Notes under the pieces: model-generated
Seen by the model: only the letters and a program-made list of their open reading frames with translations
Database searches by the model: none
What the model was told of the DNA's origin: nothing
Program-made: the position numbers and the translations under genes
Assembly (NCBI GenBank): GCA_028023455.1
Contig: JAQFVV010000030.1
Span: 3,244,501-3,308,500, forward strand
Length of the DNA: 64,000 nt
Origin: Epiperipatus broadwayi
Lineage: Eukaryota > Onychophora > Udeonychophora > Euonychophora > Peripatidae
Reading direction: 5' to 3'
Shown here: positions 35,831 through 47,905 of the stretch, in pieces
Numbering within the stretch: the stretch's first letter is position 1
Layout of the letters: the number at the start of each line of letters is the position of its first letter

Positions 35831-37589
35831 TTATTTTTAAAAAACCCTTCATGGGAAGGAAGAGAAAAAATATTTTTTTGGGATATTTTTTTTAATTTTT
35901 TTTTAAAGAATTTATTTTTTTGTCTGATGAAGTCAGAATTGCTGGATTAGTAAGAAGTGCCTTTGTGCAAGCTACATTTTAGCACCCTTAGTCCCATGAC
36001 AAAACCAACATGATGGCAGTGTGATGATACAAACCTCACATTTATCTAGGCTCCATGTCTTCATGATCTACATCTTTTGTGAAAATCAAAAAATAAAACA
36101 TTTTATCACATGCTAAATAAAATTGTTTTTTTGTGTGCCAAAACTGTAAATTGTTGATCCTACAATGAATATTGTAATGCATATTTTTCAGTTATGTTGT
36201 TTACCTAAATGTTTTACAATGTTCTGGTTATTTTAATGTATCTTCTTTTCATTTGTATTTTATGTATTGAATCAGAATTTAAAAAAAAAATTAGGATGAT
36301 GTTATTAATGGATTTGCAATAAAATATTGAAGAAAATAAAATACATATTTTTGCATTATATGTATTTTATTTTGTTTTCCCAAATATTGATTCAAAATCA
36401 TATTTATACATTGCAAGTACCAATTTGTGCAATTTTAATATATCTATATTTGCAAATAAGATAATTTATTTTTTTTAATATCTAAATGTTTTTTAAAAAA
36501 ATCTCCCAACCCCTTACCATAAAATAAAAATAATTAATTAAAACAAAATGAGTACTATATAATTTTATTTAATAAAATACTAAAAAAAATAGTTATTTAT
36601 ATTTTTATCTTTTTGTTTACATATTAACTCTTCTGACTTTGATGGTCACAATATGATAAATAACAATCATCTTTAACTAGAGCAATTCTAATCAACATAT
36701 AATTAATTAAAAATAATGCTTTTTTACTTTCTTTCATTCAGAATATGTCATGCATAACTTTTTATTTTTTCTATTAACAAAATTAGTTACTCAAATATTC
36801 ATTCAATACTAAAATACTTCAATTACTTTATGAGTTAATGTTTTATATGCTTTTTTTTCCAGTATAAATATTTAGCCATACTATATAGTCAAGCATATAG
36901 GTATTTTAAGAATTTACATTACATTTACTTAAGATAAAAAGAAATTGCACTTATATTGTCTATTCAATAAATTTTTAAAAGCCATTATAATACATTTTAA
37001 ATTTTCTTTGTTTAATGATAGATTATAATACCCAAAAAAATCCCACAATTGGTTTCTTCCACTAGAATAGATAAAGAATTTTGTAGGCACTTTCCCAAAA
37101 GAATGGTTACAAGTGAAGGACATTAAACAATAATACTGTTTTAATGAAATGCAAGCAATATCTTGTTTTTAATTATTTTTTACTAATTCTGTTTTCTTTG
37201 GATATGGATTCTCATGTATTTAGATAATTTTGTGGATCAATTATGAATTTTAACTAAATAATAAATTCCATGACAGCAGACTAGTAAAATATCTAAAAAA
37301 AAATTATATTGTTGTTAAAAAAAGATAATATTAATATTAAAAAAATAATAATAATATTAATGTTTAAAAAATGAATAATACTTCATAAGAATCAATTTTT
37401 AAACCCCATGTTTCAGCTTTTGATATTCTAACCATGCAGCCATAACAAATACATGATAGAAAACTATAAAATATGACTGATAAACTAAATTATGTATGGT
37501 GCATAATTATTATGAGGCAATGTTTAAGTAAGTTTATTTTTTAAAAAATTATTAATAGTAAGGTGGCATTTAAAATACAAATTAAGATG
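35831..37589. other. AT-rich intergenic DNA
   Basis: About 35930-36070 is less AT-rich. It contains gtctgatgaagtcag, a CTGATGA without stem II or GAAA. No gene supported. Confidence 0.4.
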
Positions 37590-38057
37590 TTTAAATAAAG
37601 GTAATTTGGAAATGTAAACATTTTCATTTACATATAAATTTTATTAATTATTGTAGGGGATTGGTGCAGGTTTGTTCAACTTAGCACAATGATAGACAAT
37701 ATAATACTTAATATATTTTGAACAATTGCCACAAGTCTGAATAATAAAATAATCCTTTTACATTTAAATAAAAAATATTTGCAACCAAAAAGTGTTTTTA
37801 ATAATGGAGTGATCTGGAAATCTAAACATTTTTATTTACATATAAATTTTATTTTATTACTTATCCCAGTAAAATGGCACCCATCTGTTAGATGTAGCTC
37901 AAGGGTAAAATATATAATATTTAACATATTTTAAATCATTTAAGTAAAAAAAGTAATCCTTTTATATTTAAGTAAAAAATATTTACAATAAGAATGTGTT
38001 TCTAACAATAAAATAATTTATAAATTTAAGTATTTTTATTTACATGTAAATGTTATT
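37590..38057. repeat. Degenerate tandem repeat, period about 210 bp
   Basis: Three copies of a block like tggaaatctaaacatttttatttacatataaatttta start near 37605, 37812 and 38025. The intervening aatccttttacatttaa and aaaaaatatttgcaa words also recur. Confidence 0.7.
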
Positions 38058-38948
38058 AACTAACACTGTGATTTGATGCCCCATGGACGAAGTGCCTTTG
38101 TGCTTCATACAGCACACTTTTATTTGGTGACCCTGAATGAAGGTCATGAAAATATATTTATGCAAATTTTATACTAGATTTATTATGTCAGAAACTAGAT
38201 TTAAAATTATTCTATATTTTAATTTTTTCCCAAAAGATTATGTATTAATTTAAACCACAGATTTATTAATTTAAAACAACTGCTCTTAAACATTAGAATA
38301 ACAAAGCTTTTCTTTAAATTAATATTCTTTGATTTAATGTGTATAAGGGTTTTTTAAGATTGTTATGTTAAATATATTTCCCAGCAATATTAATTACCAT
38401 TTTAATAAAACACTGTCTTTATTTTATTGTTAAATCACATTGATCATAAAAGTTGATTTTTTTTTTTAAAAAAATGTAATTTTCAACATTAATAAACTTT
38501 TTTTTCTATTTTGCTATATTGTAAATTAGTTGAGTGTTGTGTTTTGGATAACGATGTGGTAATATAGGTCTTTCAAAAGATTCTTAATGGCACATAAGAT
38601 TTGGTTGTTATTATTAAATATGTGTAACTAATATATTTTTTTAAGTTAAAACATAATAAATAACTAAAAAAAATCTTATTATAAAAATCTCTTTGGAATG
38701 ATATAGAAAAAATGGTAGTCAAACATTGAGAGATTTGTTCTTGATCTAAAATATTGGTTGGCATGCATGGGAGAGGCATTAAAATCAAAGGAAGTAATAA
38801 AAATAAATATTCAACTTAATTTATCTTAAATCATTTTTAGAATATTACCTTGGATGACTCTTGGTTTTTTTTCTTTCTTGCTTTAGGAAGAAATAAAAAA
38901 ATGGTAGTCTAAACTTTATAGTTAGTCCCAGTGTAATAGAAAAGTTGC
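38058..38948. other. AT-rich intergenic DNA
   Basis: Nothing recognised. A 71-residue minus ORF (38573-38788) has no motif. Confidence 0.4.
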
Positions 38949-39237
38949 TAACATAGAATAATGAATCATCATCATCAACCATTATTAATCCCTGCAGAAT
39001 GAAGGTCTCTCCAAGTTCAATCCATCCTCTCCACCTCCTCTCCACATTATCAGGCAACTGAGAAGAAAGGCTATGCTGTGTCTTGAGTTTCAACTCAGAG
39101 GTAAAAAGCCAATAAACTCACCATTCTGGCTAATGTATGTTGGTGAGCAGCCCATCCATGTTTATATACTATATAAATAATCACATAGTAATAATAGCTG
39201 CAATGACAAGAACGTCATTGCAGTGGACATTAGGAAT
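38949..39237 (-). mobile_element. Internally deleted, non-autonomous RTE derivative
   Basis: On the minus strand, 39237 to about 39058 matches the RTE 5' region at 48951-49142: caaattcctaatgtccact, aaacatggatgggctgctca, gagtttattggctttttacc, and tttcttctcagt..cctgataa. It then jumps to the RTE 3' end at about 52046-52130 (tgtggaga.., codons for WIELGETFILQ), and ends in gatgatgatgat. About 2.9 kb of coding sequence is missing at one clean junction near cctgataatg. The short ORF across it fuses 5' leader with the RTE C-terminus and is not a gene. It would depend on RTE proteins supplied in trans. Confidence 0.85.
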
Positions 39238-39805
39238 TTGAAATATAAAATATTAATTAAGATATCATTAATGTAAGCTAATAGTTTTATAATAGTAATT
39301 TCAATAAATTGACTAGTATTGCTGTGTAGTTTAAATAATCATTATTTCATTTTTTTTATGCAGCAACTAATCAAATAATAGAGAAGGGTTTCAGATTTTT
39401 TTTGTTTGCTTTTAAAAGTAGTCAACAAATTTTCTATTGGGAGTACAATGACTTTTATGATAAATCACATTACATATATATACAACCACTTTTTTCATCA
39501 GATATCCAATCATAAATCTTGAATTAAAATGCTATTACATCTATCATTGAGCTATCTGATTAGAAGAAATCAGATGAGAGATAATTTTATTCATAATTCT
39601 AGCTATTTAATTAGTAAGACAACTTTGCCACAACTTAATCTGCAAGAAAATAATTCTTTCATAATCTTTAACCAATTATTGTTTAATTTTAATAATAATT
39701 AATTCTTAGCCTTGTATGGTTTAGTGCAATCTTAGAGTGGATATGACTTTGTATTACTTCCAATGAACAAACTTTTTATGAGCTCCCAAGCAATGAATCA
39801 TTTAA
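39238..39805. other. AT-rich intergenic DNA
   Basis: Nothing recognised. Confidence 0.4.
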
Positions 39806-40158
39806 TTATCATCATCATTATCATCATTATTATTATTATTATTACTATTATTATTATCATCATTATCATCATCATCATCATCATCATTACTATTACTATT
39901 ATTATTATCATCATCATCATCATCATTATTATTATTATTACTACTACTACTACTACTACTATTATTATTATTATTATTATTACTACTACTACTACTACTA
40001 TTATTATCATCATCATCATCATCATCATTATTATTACTACTACTACTACTACTACTATTACTACTACTACTATTATCATCATCATCATCATCGTTATTAC
40101 TACTACTATTATTATTATTATTATTATCATCATCATCATCATTATTATTATTATTATT
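39806..40158. repeat. 350-bp compound trinucleotide array (ATT/ATC/ACT)
   Basis: Blocks of ATC, ATT and ACT units alternate; almost every unit has the form A-pyrimidine-pyrimidine on the plus strand. One G (40092) breaks the rule. The two long ORFs over it (Ile/Thr on plus, Met/Ile/Val on minus) are artefacts. Confidence 0.97.
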
Positions 40159-40645
40159 TTATTAAGCTAGAGATTGCCATATTATGATTAGCCATTAAAC
40201 TCAGTCAATGTATCTCTTATTATAAATTAGATATGGACATATTTTAATGACACCTATTTTTTATACACCTTTCAAACAAACAAATACAAATATCAAGAAA
40301 AAACAAGACCATTAAGATGGATTTGTGCTAATTTTGCATCATCGTAGTCATTATACCACATTAAATATATGAGATGTCATGCTGTTAAATAAAGGTTAGT
40401 GAAAACATTCAAAGTATTTATCAATCACTGCACTAAATTTAATCCTTCTTTATCACTATATAAAAGGAAAAATAAACTAAAAATCATAGGAGTTTTCAAA
40501 ATTTTTATTATTGAGAAATGATAGAAAAAAATGTATTTATCATTCCCTGACAAATTTCTAAAAGTTGTCTCTGTTTCTATAGATATAATCTTTTAATTTT
40601 CATTTTTTATCAAACTAAAAATCCATGAAAAAATAGAATTCAATA
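40159..40645. other. AT-rich intergenic DNA
   Basis: Nothing recognised. Confidence 0.4.
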
Positions 40646-40649
40646 TATA

Positions 40650-41028
40650 GATTTGAGGCCGAATGGCCTGCACCCCTTTGTGATGACTCACCTTGCTCTG
40701 CATGATTATTGCCCAGATCCTGAGTTGCTATGGAAGTAACCTCCAATATGAAGGGTCGACTTGGTCATGCGGAGCATGGACAAAGGACTAGACCTATTGC
40801 TGAACTATATGAGACATGCAAGCATGGTCATCTATATCAACAAGATACTATTCCGGACACGTTCCTCGCTGATTTGCTTCATATTAGTCCTTTTAGCTGG
40901 TGTCAAACAAGATATCAATATTAAGCTTTCATCCCCCTGATTATCATGTAATATATTCTATGTTTAACTATTATCATATATTGTAACCAAATTTCTGAAT
41001 AAAATTCTATATTTTATAAAAAAAAAAT
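40650..41028 (+). other. Transcript-3'-end-like segment with a 64-residue ORF
   Basis: Composition is clearly richer in G/C than around it. An ORF at 40730-40924 contains GRLGHAEHGQRTRPIAELYE and DTFLADLLHISPFSW. A TGA lies nine bases upstream in frame. AATAAA at about 41000 is followed some 20 bp on by nine A. That is the layout of a 3' exon plus poly(A), so a terminal exon, a processed retrocopy or the 3' end of an unknown element are possible. I do not recognise the protein. Confidence 0.35.
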
Positions 41029-41050
41029 ATAATTAAAAAAATTCAATATA

Positions 41051-41208
41051 TATATAAAATACATATTTTGCGGGTTCATCCGTGTTAAAAACTTTTAATA
41101 TCAATTTATAACTCTGTGGATGGCTTGTGTGACCAAGTCGAAACGTCAGTATATTGATATTAAAAGTTTTTAATACGGATGAACCCGCAAAATATGTATT
41201 TTATATAT
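41051..41208. mobile_element. Foldback element, family F2 (55-bp perfect-looking arms)
   Basis: Arms 41051-41105 and 41154-41208 are inverted copies, differing at one or two positions (cgggttcatccgtgttaaaa against its complement with cgtatt). The 48-bp centre contains a hammerhead-like loop. Confidence 0.9.
41107..41153 (+). ncRNA. Hammerhead-like loop in foldback F2
   Basis: CTGTGGA (41114-41120) resembles CUGANGA with A6 changed. A hairpin GGCTTG/CAAGTC (41122-41127 with 41134-41139) follows, then GAAAC (41140-41144) and GTC (41145-41147). ATAaCT and AGTAT can pair as the start of a stem I that the 55-bp arms would continue. The core mutation, an extra T before stem II and a stem III with no loop make activity doubtful. 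Confidence 0.45.
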
Positions 41209-42399
41209 TTAACCCGTGCAAATCTTCGTTTTAACATATATATATATGTGAATGAAAATGCAGAGGTTGGTATTAAAATGATGCCTCACATGTTTGTAGT
41301 TTATAGTAAGTTTAAAGCATATGCTTGGACTAATATAATAACTTCTAGCCTAATAAATTAATTGTAAAAAATGGTAATTTTTATGAATATTGTGCTGGGA
41401 TTGTATACTTGTAGATTTTAGGTAAATAAAATAAAGGCATTTATGAGAGTACAAATTGGTAACACTAATTAGGCAGAAATGAATCTTGAAATAGTTTTTT
41501 TATATAACTTTATTTACGTAAAGTGTGGTAGTATTAAGAAAAAGTTTTCAATAATATATAGTGAGTTAATATATATTAATTAAGTGATCATTTAGTAATA
41601 GCGTTCAAATAATAGGCTGATCAGCTAAGATTTTTTCTACACATTTAGTAACAACAATCAAGTAATAGATTTACTTGATTATTAACAATTGGATCGGAAG
41701 ACTTATAATTTAAAAATTCATTAACTAATAGTGTTTGGTAAAAAAAAAAAAAAAGACTTAAATAATTGAAAAGTAGTCAAATTAATTTTTCCAGGCGGAT
41801 GAATGTCACCCATCAATTGATCCTAGAATTCAAAAAAATAATCTGTTTTAAAAGTAATTATAAATCAATTTCGCACATTGTTTGTATTAATATCATTATA
41901 TTAATATCAAAGTTTAATAATCAAATATTTAGATATTGTGAAGTAAAATATATTTAAGCCACAAACTATTGCTAACAGTTTAAATAAATAGAGCTTAAGC
42001 ACTACGAGAAGGACTACTTGCGAATGAAATCTTCTTGGATCGAAGCGCAATCTTTTACTTTTGCAGCTTCAGCACCCCTTAATCTCAGATAATTGATTTT
42101 AATGTAAAATGCTGTAATACTTTTTAGCAAAGCCTAATGACAATCAATAATGTATTGGTATTGACTATAATAAAATATACTTTTTGATATTTTTGATGTG
42201 CTCTTTATAGTTTTTGGAATTATGAAGTTTGCTTTCTCAGGATCATCCAACAGAAATATTAAATAATCAGATTTTATATTCTTTTTAATTTTCTCTCATA
42301 ATTTTTATTCCTTTTTACAATAAAAGTTAACCAACCTTATTCATAAAGCAAAGGAAGTGTATCTATGTTCGTGTAAATGTACATTATAAATAAAAATAT
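41209..42399. other. AT-rich intergenic DNA
   Basis: About 41990-42080 is more G/C-rich (gaaggactacttgcgaatga) without a supported ORF. Confidence 0.4.
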
Positions 42400-42404
42400 A
42401 GAGA

Positions 42405-42612
42405 ATTTGAACTCAGACTTTCAAGCCACTTCACTACCCAAACTATCTCATATTCTGATACACATGACGACACATATGCAGGAAAGATAAATAATCACCA
42501 ATAGACATATTTCGTGCTAAAACAGCACTCATCAGTTGATCCAGATTACTATCTGCTATACATATATAATCAGTGCTCAGTTTATATTAAGATAGCAAAT
42601 CCTTACACTTTA
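42405..42612. mobile_element. Foldback family F1, single arm (second subfamily)
   Basis: aatttgaactcagactttca through aagatagcaaatccttacac matches the arm at 53170-53370. The inner half and the inverted partner are missing. Confidence 0.8.
42491..42549 (-). ncRNA. Hammerhead ribozyme, family F1, best stem II
   Basis: Minus strand: GTAATC-tgg-ATCAA, CTGATGA, stem II GTGCT-gtttt-AGCAC (five Watson-Crick pairs, canonical G10.1-C11.1), GAAA, a loop TATGTCT, triplet CTA, TTGGT-GATTAT. One stem I pair is G-T and the outermost is mismatched. The second stem III pair is lost. Core residues are intact. Confidence 0.75.
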
Positions 42613-43560
42613 ATCTTACATTATAAATAAATAAAATAAAAAAATTTCAACTATTAAACAAATGCAAATTTAAACATTGGCATTTTGAGCTCAAAAATTT
42701 TGATTTTTTAAAAATAAAAATCAATTTGAAAATTATTTTTACAAATAATTTTTTATTATGATAACATTCATGAAGATAAGGAAATCTTAAATCACATTTA
42801 TTTAAAGAAATAGCTTCTTATACGCTTATAGATACCTAATTACTGCTATTATTAATTCACATACTTCTTTAATTACTTTAATTAATAAATATATAGAGTT
42901 CTCTACCCTAATATTAAGATCACTACTTTACTTATTCTTTGATACTATATTTGTTGAACCACTACATTAAAAAAAAAAAAAGCTTCAACAAAGTAAAAAT
43001 ATAAAGTTCGATATCAATATCAAATACCGCAGCTGATATCTATGCTATTACATGGTACTTTTTAAAAATTAACTGTACCTCAGTAAACCCAAAATTTCTT
43101 TATACTCATTAAAATATTTTCATATAAAATAAATATATTTTTTAAATCTATACATAGTATTTAGTAATATATTGATTGGATATCTCACTCATTCGAAAAG
43201 TGAAGCAGATCTTTTAAAATGCTTCCATACAGTATAATAATTGTACATCCTTCTACTAGATTTTAAAAATGAATAAATGCCAGTTCCTACTTTGCGTGAG
43301 AGTAAAATAGTTATTGAACTGTCAGAATATGTGTAGAAATTCAAGTATTGATAGCCTTATGGCAAAACAGATACATTATTTCTCAAATGAAATTTAAAGT
43401 ATATATTTGAATTAGGAACAATCTCTATTTAATAAATGACTAGTAACAATCATTAATTCATTTACATAAAATGGTTTGTACTAAAATTATGAATACAGAA
43501 ATTTTGACACATATAGATCAAAGTATAATAATTTCATATTTATAAATACTAAACAGATGA
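42613..43560. other. AT-rich intergenic DNA
   Basis: A segment near 43180-43235 (atatctcactcattcgaaaa) recurs near 43750-43795. No gene. Confidence 0.4.
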
Positions 43561-43565
43561 GAAAG

Positions 43566-43628
43566 ATTATAATCTAGATTAGTTGATGAGCGCTGGCACA
43601 GCATAAAATGTGCATTATTGGGATCATT
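43566..43628 (+). ncRNA. Decayed hammerhead relic, family F1
   Basis: gattataatctagattag, TTGATGA, GCGCTGGCACAGCAT, AAAA, TGTGCATTATTGGGATCATT aligns without gaps to the F1 motif. Core C3 and G12 are changed, so it should be dead. The arms around it have decayed beyond recognition. Confidence 0.55.
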
Positions 43629-45112
43629 TCTCTTTTTCACATATCTTTATTTATATATTTCATGAAGATGTGATGAAATGAAAGTTTGAGATATATAAAG
43701 TTAAATTTAAAACATATATATATATAAAGTTAAATTATTCTATGTGTTTATATCTCACTCACTTGAAAAGTTAAGTAAGTGTTTCAAAATGCAACTGTAA
43801 TGAAAAATGTCAGCTCTATCTTAAAATAAACAATTTGAATATATCATACCTACTAAAATTGAGTTTAATTTTAGTACATGATATAAGGTCAAGCATAATT
43901 TTTTTTGTATTTTTTAAATAGTGTTAGGAAGGTTATGCGTTAATCTGAAAAGTGTTGAAATTGTTGCTATGACAACAAATGTTAGGGAAATGTATTATTA
44001 TTATTGTAAATTAATAAATTAATTTTACTCATTTAAAGAAACACACATGAATAATAAATTTGTAATTTTGATAAAATTTATTGATATTTTTTTTTATTCT
44101 TTTTATTTTTGTTTACTGCAATCATAATTGATACATCATAAATATTATAAACATTTAATATTAATATTCTAAACTTGTATATTTTTATGTTTACATTATA
44201 TGCCTAATGTTTAAGCTGGAAAAATATGTATAAAGTATATGTTTTCAACATAATATTATGAGGATATTGTTTAAATTGTTTTAGTTTAAAAAATGTAATA
44301 TATATATATATATATTTTTTTTTGGATAACCATTGTGAAATATTATTTTATTATTTTAATTGTTATTACATTCAAATATCAGCCTTTCAAGCTAATTGAG
44401 CATGCACCTTTTGAGAGTGTTAAATAAATGAATACTTTCCTCTTCAATCCAAGATAGAGTATTTATGCATGAATAATTGCTTATTTATTTTAATTGTTGC
44501 AAAATAAATTTTGGTTTTGGAATGCAGGATGAATCTAAATTTAATATTTGAGTGAAGAATAAGTGTAACATTAGTTTCAATGATTATTATGATGTCAATT
44601 ATTACAAAGATATAAGTAAGATTGAACATTTCAAAATCATTAATATTTTGACTCTCATTGAAGAAAGTGCAAAGATTTTTATATATTTTATTTTATTTGT
44701 TAATTAAGAAATGATGGAATAGAAGAGGAATATATTTGTTCAGAAAAGTGTCTGGTTTCTTGAAGCACTTGTTAGGGGAATGAGAAGAAAACTACAAAAT
44801 CCAAATTCATTTTAATGTTTCTCTGCTGAAAGATGATTGTCATGAATAAGAAAAACCTTTTCATTATTAAACAGTGAAATTAATAATATACTGCTATATA
44901 TGTGAATTGTGTCTACTTAGGAATATCATTTTATAATGGTGTTGTATTATTTCAATATAATATTTCCATCATTTTATTTATGGATGATTTATGTTATAAA
45001 TGGATGGCAGCCTCTGCTTGTATATAATGCTAGTTATGATACCAAATGTCTTATTATGTCAAGAATGATAAAAGAATAATACTTTAAGTATATTGGAGAT
45101 TTAAGCCAATAA
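43629..45112. other. AT-rich intergenic DNA
   Basis: No gene or repeat recognised apart from short TA runs (44301-44318). Confidence 0.4.
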
Positions 45113-45330
45113 ACATCACATGATCACCATTTCTTATGCTTGCTTATAAACTATTGTCAAGGCTCCTCACTAACGAAGGCTGCAAGCCAGAAACTAGTCT
45201 GGAAATATTGGATGTATAGGCACTAGATGGGGATTTTATGCACAAGCCTTCTAGCATCCATTGATTATTTTAGCTTGCTGTGTGTGGCAATATGTATAGT
45301 GAGTTTTGCCTGTTTTAATATTGGGGATTT
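45113..45330. mobile_element. Foldback family F3, internally deleted
   Basis: A left arm start (catcacatgatcaccatttc) joins at about 45160 to the central region (ggctcctcactaacgaaggc) and continues to the right arm (agtgagttttgcctgtttta). Most of the left half is missing. Confidence 0.8.
45162..45207 (+). ncRNA. Hammerhead-like motif, family F3
   Basis: CTAACGA (45170-45176; G5 changed), stem II GGCT-gca-AGCC, AGAAAC, TAGTC, then TGG pairing with the upstream TCA. One core mutation. Stem II is the best preserved of the three F3 copies. Confidence 0.55.
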
Positions 45331-47349
45331 GATAACATATTTTCTTTTGGATGACTATTTATAATATGTTTTACATTGACTAGATTGATAAATCATATTG
45401 AATTATTTGAAGCTTATTGGATGAACATTTTAAATATTGTGTTTGTTTGGAATACATATGCCGAAAAACTATATTCAAATCATATATGAATGTATATTTT
45501 ATTAATTCACTTACTTATTTGTACTGTATTTTATTAATATTATTGGTTATTATATTGTAAATTGATAAATTGTTTGTTCATATATATAAATAGAAGAAAG
45601 TTAAATTCTAATTTAAATTTAAAAATGACTCTCTTAATTTTAATAGTTTATAATTTTAGTTTGAAATATGACATGTTTGTTTATTGATTGCATATTACCT
45701 TCGATACATAGATTGTAAGTATTGAAAACTTAAATGATTGTATGGAAATAACTATTTTTTAATATTATATTTTATTAAATAAAATAGAGAAATAAACATA
45801 TTTATTGTTTTAATTTATTTTAATAGATTATTATAATGTAAATATTATATAATTATCATTAGCTTTCTTGTATTTTAAATTGTGTATATGTGCAACAACA
45901 TTTTCATTTCGCATGCAATCTTTATGGCAAATCTTTGTTGTATAAGTACCTATTTTTCTTGACGGTAATTTGAGTGAATGATGTAATTCACGAAATTTAA
46001 CTGGAATGTATTTTAAAGACGTTTTATTAATTATTAATTATTTTTATATTTATCAATAAATATTAATTCAGTTCACAAATAAACTCGATTTAGTAATCAT
46101 TTTAATTAGTTATACATATCTATTGAGTAATATAATTTTAATATGTAAAAGCCATATATTTATTTACATATTGTATTTCTTACATTAAATAATTACAAAA
46201 TAGGCAAAAAATTAGCTATTGGATTAGTAAGTGCATTTTCTATTATATTTATTCAATATATATATATATATTACTATTATTTGAGCTAGGAGCGATTAAT
46301 ATAATGAATTAATGTTCGGTAATATCAATAGGTGCGTACTTTATAATAAATTAAGTGATTTATTATAGTTAGATGTTTGGTAATAGATGAAAAAGAACAT
46401 CGTAAATATTTTAGCAGGTATATATAATATTTGGGACAAAATTTCATATTTGGTCTAGTATAATAATTGTAGAAAGCACAAATATTTTAGTCTATTCAAA
46501 GCAAATAAAGGTTATTCTCATTGTCCCCATGTTCATAAATTAAACAAACTTATATGTGTTTGAATTGACTAACACCATCATATATGTGATATACATGATC
46601 AGATTAATGTAAATGGGCCACTACTATGATTTCTGGAATGGGAAGTTATATGTCTTCAATTTCTGGTGATAACTAATGTCTTAATGTTATTGATACGAAA
46701 TTAATTGTTTTTTGTTTATATATACAAGTGTAACCTCTGATTTTGTTGACTGGTCTCCTTTGAGATTGATATGTAAATGTCCTTTCTTTTGTAAATGATT
46801 CTTATGGTTTGTGAATAAAATTTCCTTTTGAAAGATAAAGGTTATTCTCATTAGATGTTAATATATAATTTTAAATTATTACCTATCTAATATTTATTGT
46901 TACATTTTCATTTACCATTGTCAAACTCCCTCCACTAACAACTTTGATGCCATCTATTTCAGATAAATATAGTAATGATTATTACTACTCATTTTCTAAA
47001 CTAGAGATTATTTCTAGCACAGATATAAATTTTAAACCTCAGTTAAAGATTAATATATCTAATTTTTTAAATGTACACACATCATTTGTCTTTTATTATA
47101 TCTTTATTTATATGAATTTAAAAAGAATGGGGAAATATGGAGGTGTTTATTATATCTAATATTTATTATGATAATTTATTATTTGATTAGAAAGATAATA
47201 ATTTCTTGTAGTTATAAAACTGACAGTTGCATGTATTGAGATTGATATTTGGTTATACTAACTAGAATGATTTAGTTTGTTTAAATTTAAAGTTTATTAA
47301 TGTAGTCTACAATTATTTTAAACAGTAAGCTTCTAATAATCACTTGAAA
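45331..47349. other. AT-rich intergenic DNA
   Basis: A stretch ending gtgaataaaatttccttttg (about 46797-46818) has a poly(A)-signal-like AATAAA but no ORF before it. A 71-residue ORF at 46944-47159 has no motif. Confidence 0.35.
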
Positions 47350-47905
47350 AAACAGGTAAAACTCTCAATACATTTGTGCCATTCAGTGCAAACCTGAGAA
47401 ATCAATGGATGCCAGAATGCTTGTGCATAAAATCCCTATCTACTGCCTACTCATCCAATGTCCCCAGACTAGTTTCTAGCTTATGACTTTCATCAGTGAG
47501 AAGCCTTAGATCTGAAAGCACTATACATAGATCTTAGGATCTAATGCAACCCTCCAGCAACCACCTTTTATCTCTATTTTACTACAAAACTATGAGAATA
47601 AAATTGAAAGCACAATATTTTCAACCCAAGCTAATTAGCTTATATAGTCATATAGGTCTGAAGTCAGTTCAGCACCCATACATTTTGGTGTCTTTGGTTT
47701 TGTAATAACCACAGCCACCACTATCCTATTAGGAAGCATTGGTATTAAACCTCTAAAAATCACTTGATCACTGTTTCTTATGCTTGCTCATAACTGTTAT
47801 TACTCTGGCTTACACTGAGTGGCACTACTGTATGAAGAGTTTTGCCTGTTTTAATAACAGTTATGAGCAAGCATAGAAAATGGTTGTCATGTGATGTTTA
47901 GGTGT
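47350..47905. mobile_element. Foldback family F3: long partial copy plus short hairpin copy
   Basis: 47350-47745 is the long F3 sequence in reverse orientation to the 34.4-kb copy (aaccaccttttatctctatt, ccaccactatcctattagga). 47755-47905 is a separate small hairpin with arms ending aactgttatt/aataacagtt, like the 1.6-kb element. Confidence 0.8.
47461..47502 (-). ncRNA. Hammerhead ribozyme motif, family F3, intact core
   Basis: Minus strand: TTCTCA, CTGATGA (47490-47496), a weak stem II around cata, AGAAAC, TAGTC, TGGGGA. Stem I TTCTCA/TGGGGA forms six pairs with two G-T. CTGATGA, GAAA and GTC are all present. The stem II arms (AGTC/AGCT) have lost one pair, and stem III is one or two pairs with a tiny loop. 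Confidence 0.6.

Noticed and set aside
35923-35950. Hammerhead at gtctgatgaagtcag
   Set aside because: CTGATGA present but no stem II hairpin, no GAAA and no stem I partner.
39763-40170. Long ORFs of Ile/Thr (plus) and Met/Ile/Val (minus)
   Set aside because: They are readings of a trinucleotide array, open only because its units contain no stop.
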